Assembly: GCA_002494885.1 (NCBI GenBank)
Contig: DACV01000002.1
Coordinates: forward strand, 124,001-188,000
Direction: 5' to 3'
Length of the DNA: 64,000 nucleotides
Source: Methanobacterium sp. UBA44
GTDB taxonomy: Archaea > Methanobacteriota > Methanobacteria > Methanobacteriales > Methanobacteriaceae
Shown: piece by piece, positions 63,801-64,000 of the stretch
Numbering within the stretch: the stretch's first letter is position 1
Layout: each line of letters begins with the position of its first letter
The notes under the pieces: model-generated
Told to the model about the DNA's origin: nothing
Seen by the model: only the letters and a program-made list of their open reading frames with translations
The model's database searches: none
Made by a program: the position numbers and the translations under genes

Positions 63801-64000
63801 CTATGGGAAGTTATGCAGGATTACTTAAAAGGCGTTATAAAGGAAAATTGGATGAAGATGCCGATGATTTCATTGATTTTATGATTGAAGGGTCTAATAG
63901 AATGAAGGATATGATCCAGGCATTACTTGAATATTCGCGTGTAGGAACGAAAGGAGAAAAATTCAGAGAATTTAACGCAGAAGAAAGCTTACGCACTGCC
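60893..64000 (+). CDS. Multi-PAS sensor histidine kinase (truncated by window)
   Basis: Open to the window end, at least 1036 residues and no stop. No membrane helix or signal peptide is seen, so it is probably a cytoplasmic sensor. Seven PAS/PAC units follow one another, starting near residues 20, 143, 271, 398, 558, 686 and 816, each closing with a PAC end such as DITERRK, DITKRKK or DIRERKE. A coiled coil with an ERTTELE pattern precedes the fifth. PAS 5 and 6 are near duplicates (NANDMI, GYSREEL, NMSP, IPVEVNNH). Then comes HisKA with the H-box ITSHDLQEPLRTMGSYAGLL, His near 962. The ATPase domain would lie beyond the edge. SD AGGTG precedes the ATG. Ligand and response regulator are unknown. 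Confidence 0.92.
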   Translation, partial: MKKNQQENDSEFMPPICLLAESYCDIFENMHEGVSIYKMVKNNNGKVIDLKINYFNSKSVLNDVISLKDAIGKSFSEIYGKNIAAPYIQMANEVIKDEEGKTLELFFEPLNRYLLVTGFSPEKDLYILVGMDITERRKSENALKESENKYRTIFENTGIAFIIMEEDMTISLMNSEAEKLMGYSKEEVELKMKWTKVISSNYLDIMKEYHQKRRNDAESVPERYEFQAIDKYGNIKDLLTTVSVIPGTKKSIGSFLDITKRKKNEMALKGREEEFRTLIEHSPDAITRFDKNLRHTFINPAGTQMTGLTEDDYIGKTHTELGMPEKLAEEVDNLLKMVFETGKTKTFEFEILTPEGIKYYYSYNIPEFDEGGNVKSVLAIAHDITERKMIEEELIKSEKKFRATIEESNDGIMLINEKWKIIEWNYAMEEITGIKREKILGSFFWDFMFNVLIDERKTPEMHKKIKSSLIKNLRNNTELQPNRRVEMEMQRPDGERIFIESTIYPIKTEKGTIYGSITRDITENKRLEEELKNARDNLEKQVQERTTELENTYKSLKMSEQKFRELFNKANDMITLTGLEESGLPGKFIEINDVASDRLGYSREELINMSPKDIIVPEKLSEVSEIAARLQVDKKATFETIHLTKDGRRIPVEVNNHIFKFGERNVILAIVRDIRERKEMEEALKGSEEKFREIFNNANDMISLNKMKETGMPGKFIEVNEVGIRRLGYSREELLNMSPVDIVAPEKRKEMPKNAAELKKKGYATFEIDHMTKNGTRIPVEVNNHLFEFVGETVALATSRDISERKKAELALKESEEQYRQFFKASPNFTVQIGLDGVIIDANIAAQKNLDKSKEELIGTNFVELDMLFEEDVPVHVANFSRLLQGELVEHYETRIKGKNGEVRWGDTYPLLLTKENKPNAILVISHDVTDRKRAEEQLKDTINELERSNEELEQFAYITSHDLQEPLRTMGSYAGLLKRRYKGKLDEDADDFIDFMIEGSNRMKDMIQALLEYSRVGTKGEKFREFNAEESLRTA

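Overview
The window is AT-rich archaeal DNA, most likely from a mesophilic hydrogenotrophic methanogen of the order Methanobacteriales (Methanobacterium-like). The case rests on archaeal and eukaryote-type ribosomal proteins (eL32, eL19, eL18, eL34, eL14, eS4), RNA polymerase subunits D, N and K, aIF1, RNase P protein Rpp29, ABCE1, an archaeal mevalonate-type isoprenoid cluster, DapL, and frequent TTG/GTG starts behind GGTGAT-type Shine-Dalgarno (SD) sites. From memory, the gene order from 24 kb to 60 kb closely follows the first ~60 genes of Methanothermobacter thermautotrophicus. No database search was possible.

Region 1 (1-8.6 kb) is accessory and defence DNA: a VapBC-type toxin-antitoxin pair, cas4, a HEPN-domain gene, cas1, cas2, a leader and a CRISPR array of 49 identical 30-bp repeats with 48 spacers. 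It is followed by a zinc-ribbon/SHOCT protein, a PD-(D/E)xK nuclease-like protein, a lone degenerate CRISPR repeat and a decayed gene. No interference genes (cas3, 5, 6, 7, 8) are in the window.

Region 2 (8.6-24 kb) holds mixed housekeeping genes on both strands: ABCE1, an aminotransferase, RadB, a cation/proton antiporter, Sua5/YrdC, an archaetidylinositol-phosphate synthase-like enzyme, DUF357, a PhoU-like protein, a DUF434 protein, a NYN protein overlapping a SelA-like PLP enzyme, RtcA, a birA-pycA pair and a METTL5-like methyltransferase.

Region 3 (24-49.2 kb) is the ribosomal protein/transcription supercluster: SPOUT methyltransferase, uL3 to uL15, SecY, Adk, an EMC3-like insertase, eL34, Cmk, eL14, Cbf5, tRNA-Ser, uS13-uS4-uS11-RpoD-eL18-uL13-uS9-RpoN, tRNA-Pro, RpoK, enolase, ferredoxin and uS2. 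Region 4 (49.3-60.3 kb) is MEMO, mevalonate kinase, isopentenyl phosphate kinase, type 2 IPP isomerase, RNase J, prenyl diphosphate synthase, GltX, DapL, an M20 peptidase remnant and PurA. Region 5 (60.9 kb to the edge) is a seven-PAS histidine kinase cut by the window end.

Two observations stand out. First, several gaps in the ribosomal cluster carry related runs of short perfect hairpins, mostly with 3-nt loops. The stems change in a compensated way between copies, and the last hairpin touches or overlaps the SD site of the next gene (uL2, uS13, uS11, uS2; a one-hairpin version before uL6). Second, the tRNA-Pro(GGG) gene starts at the base after the rpoN stop codon. It appears to contain two introns, 56 and 15 nt, and the splice motif of the small one forms only after the large one is removed.
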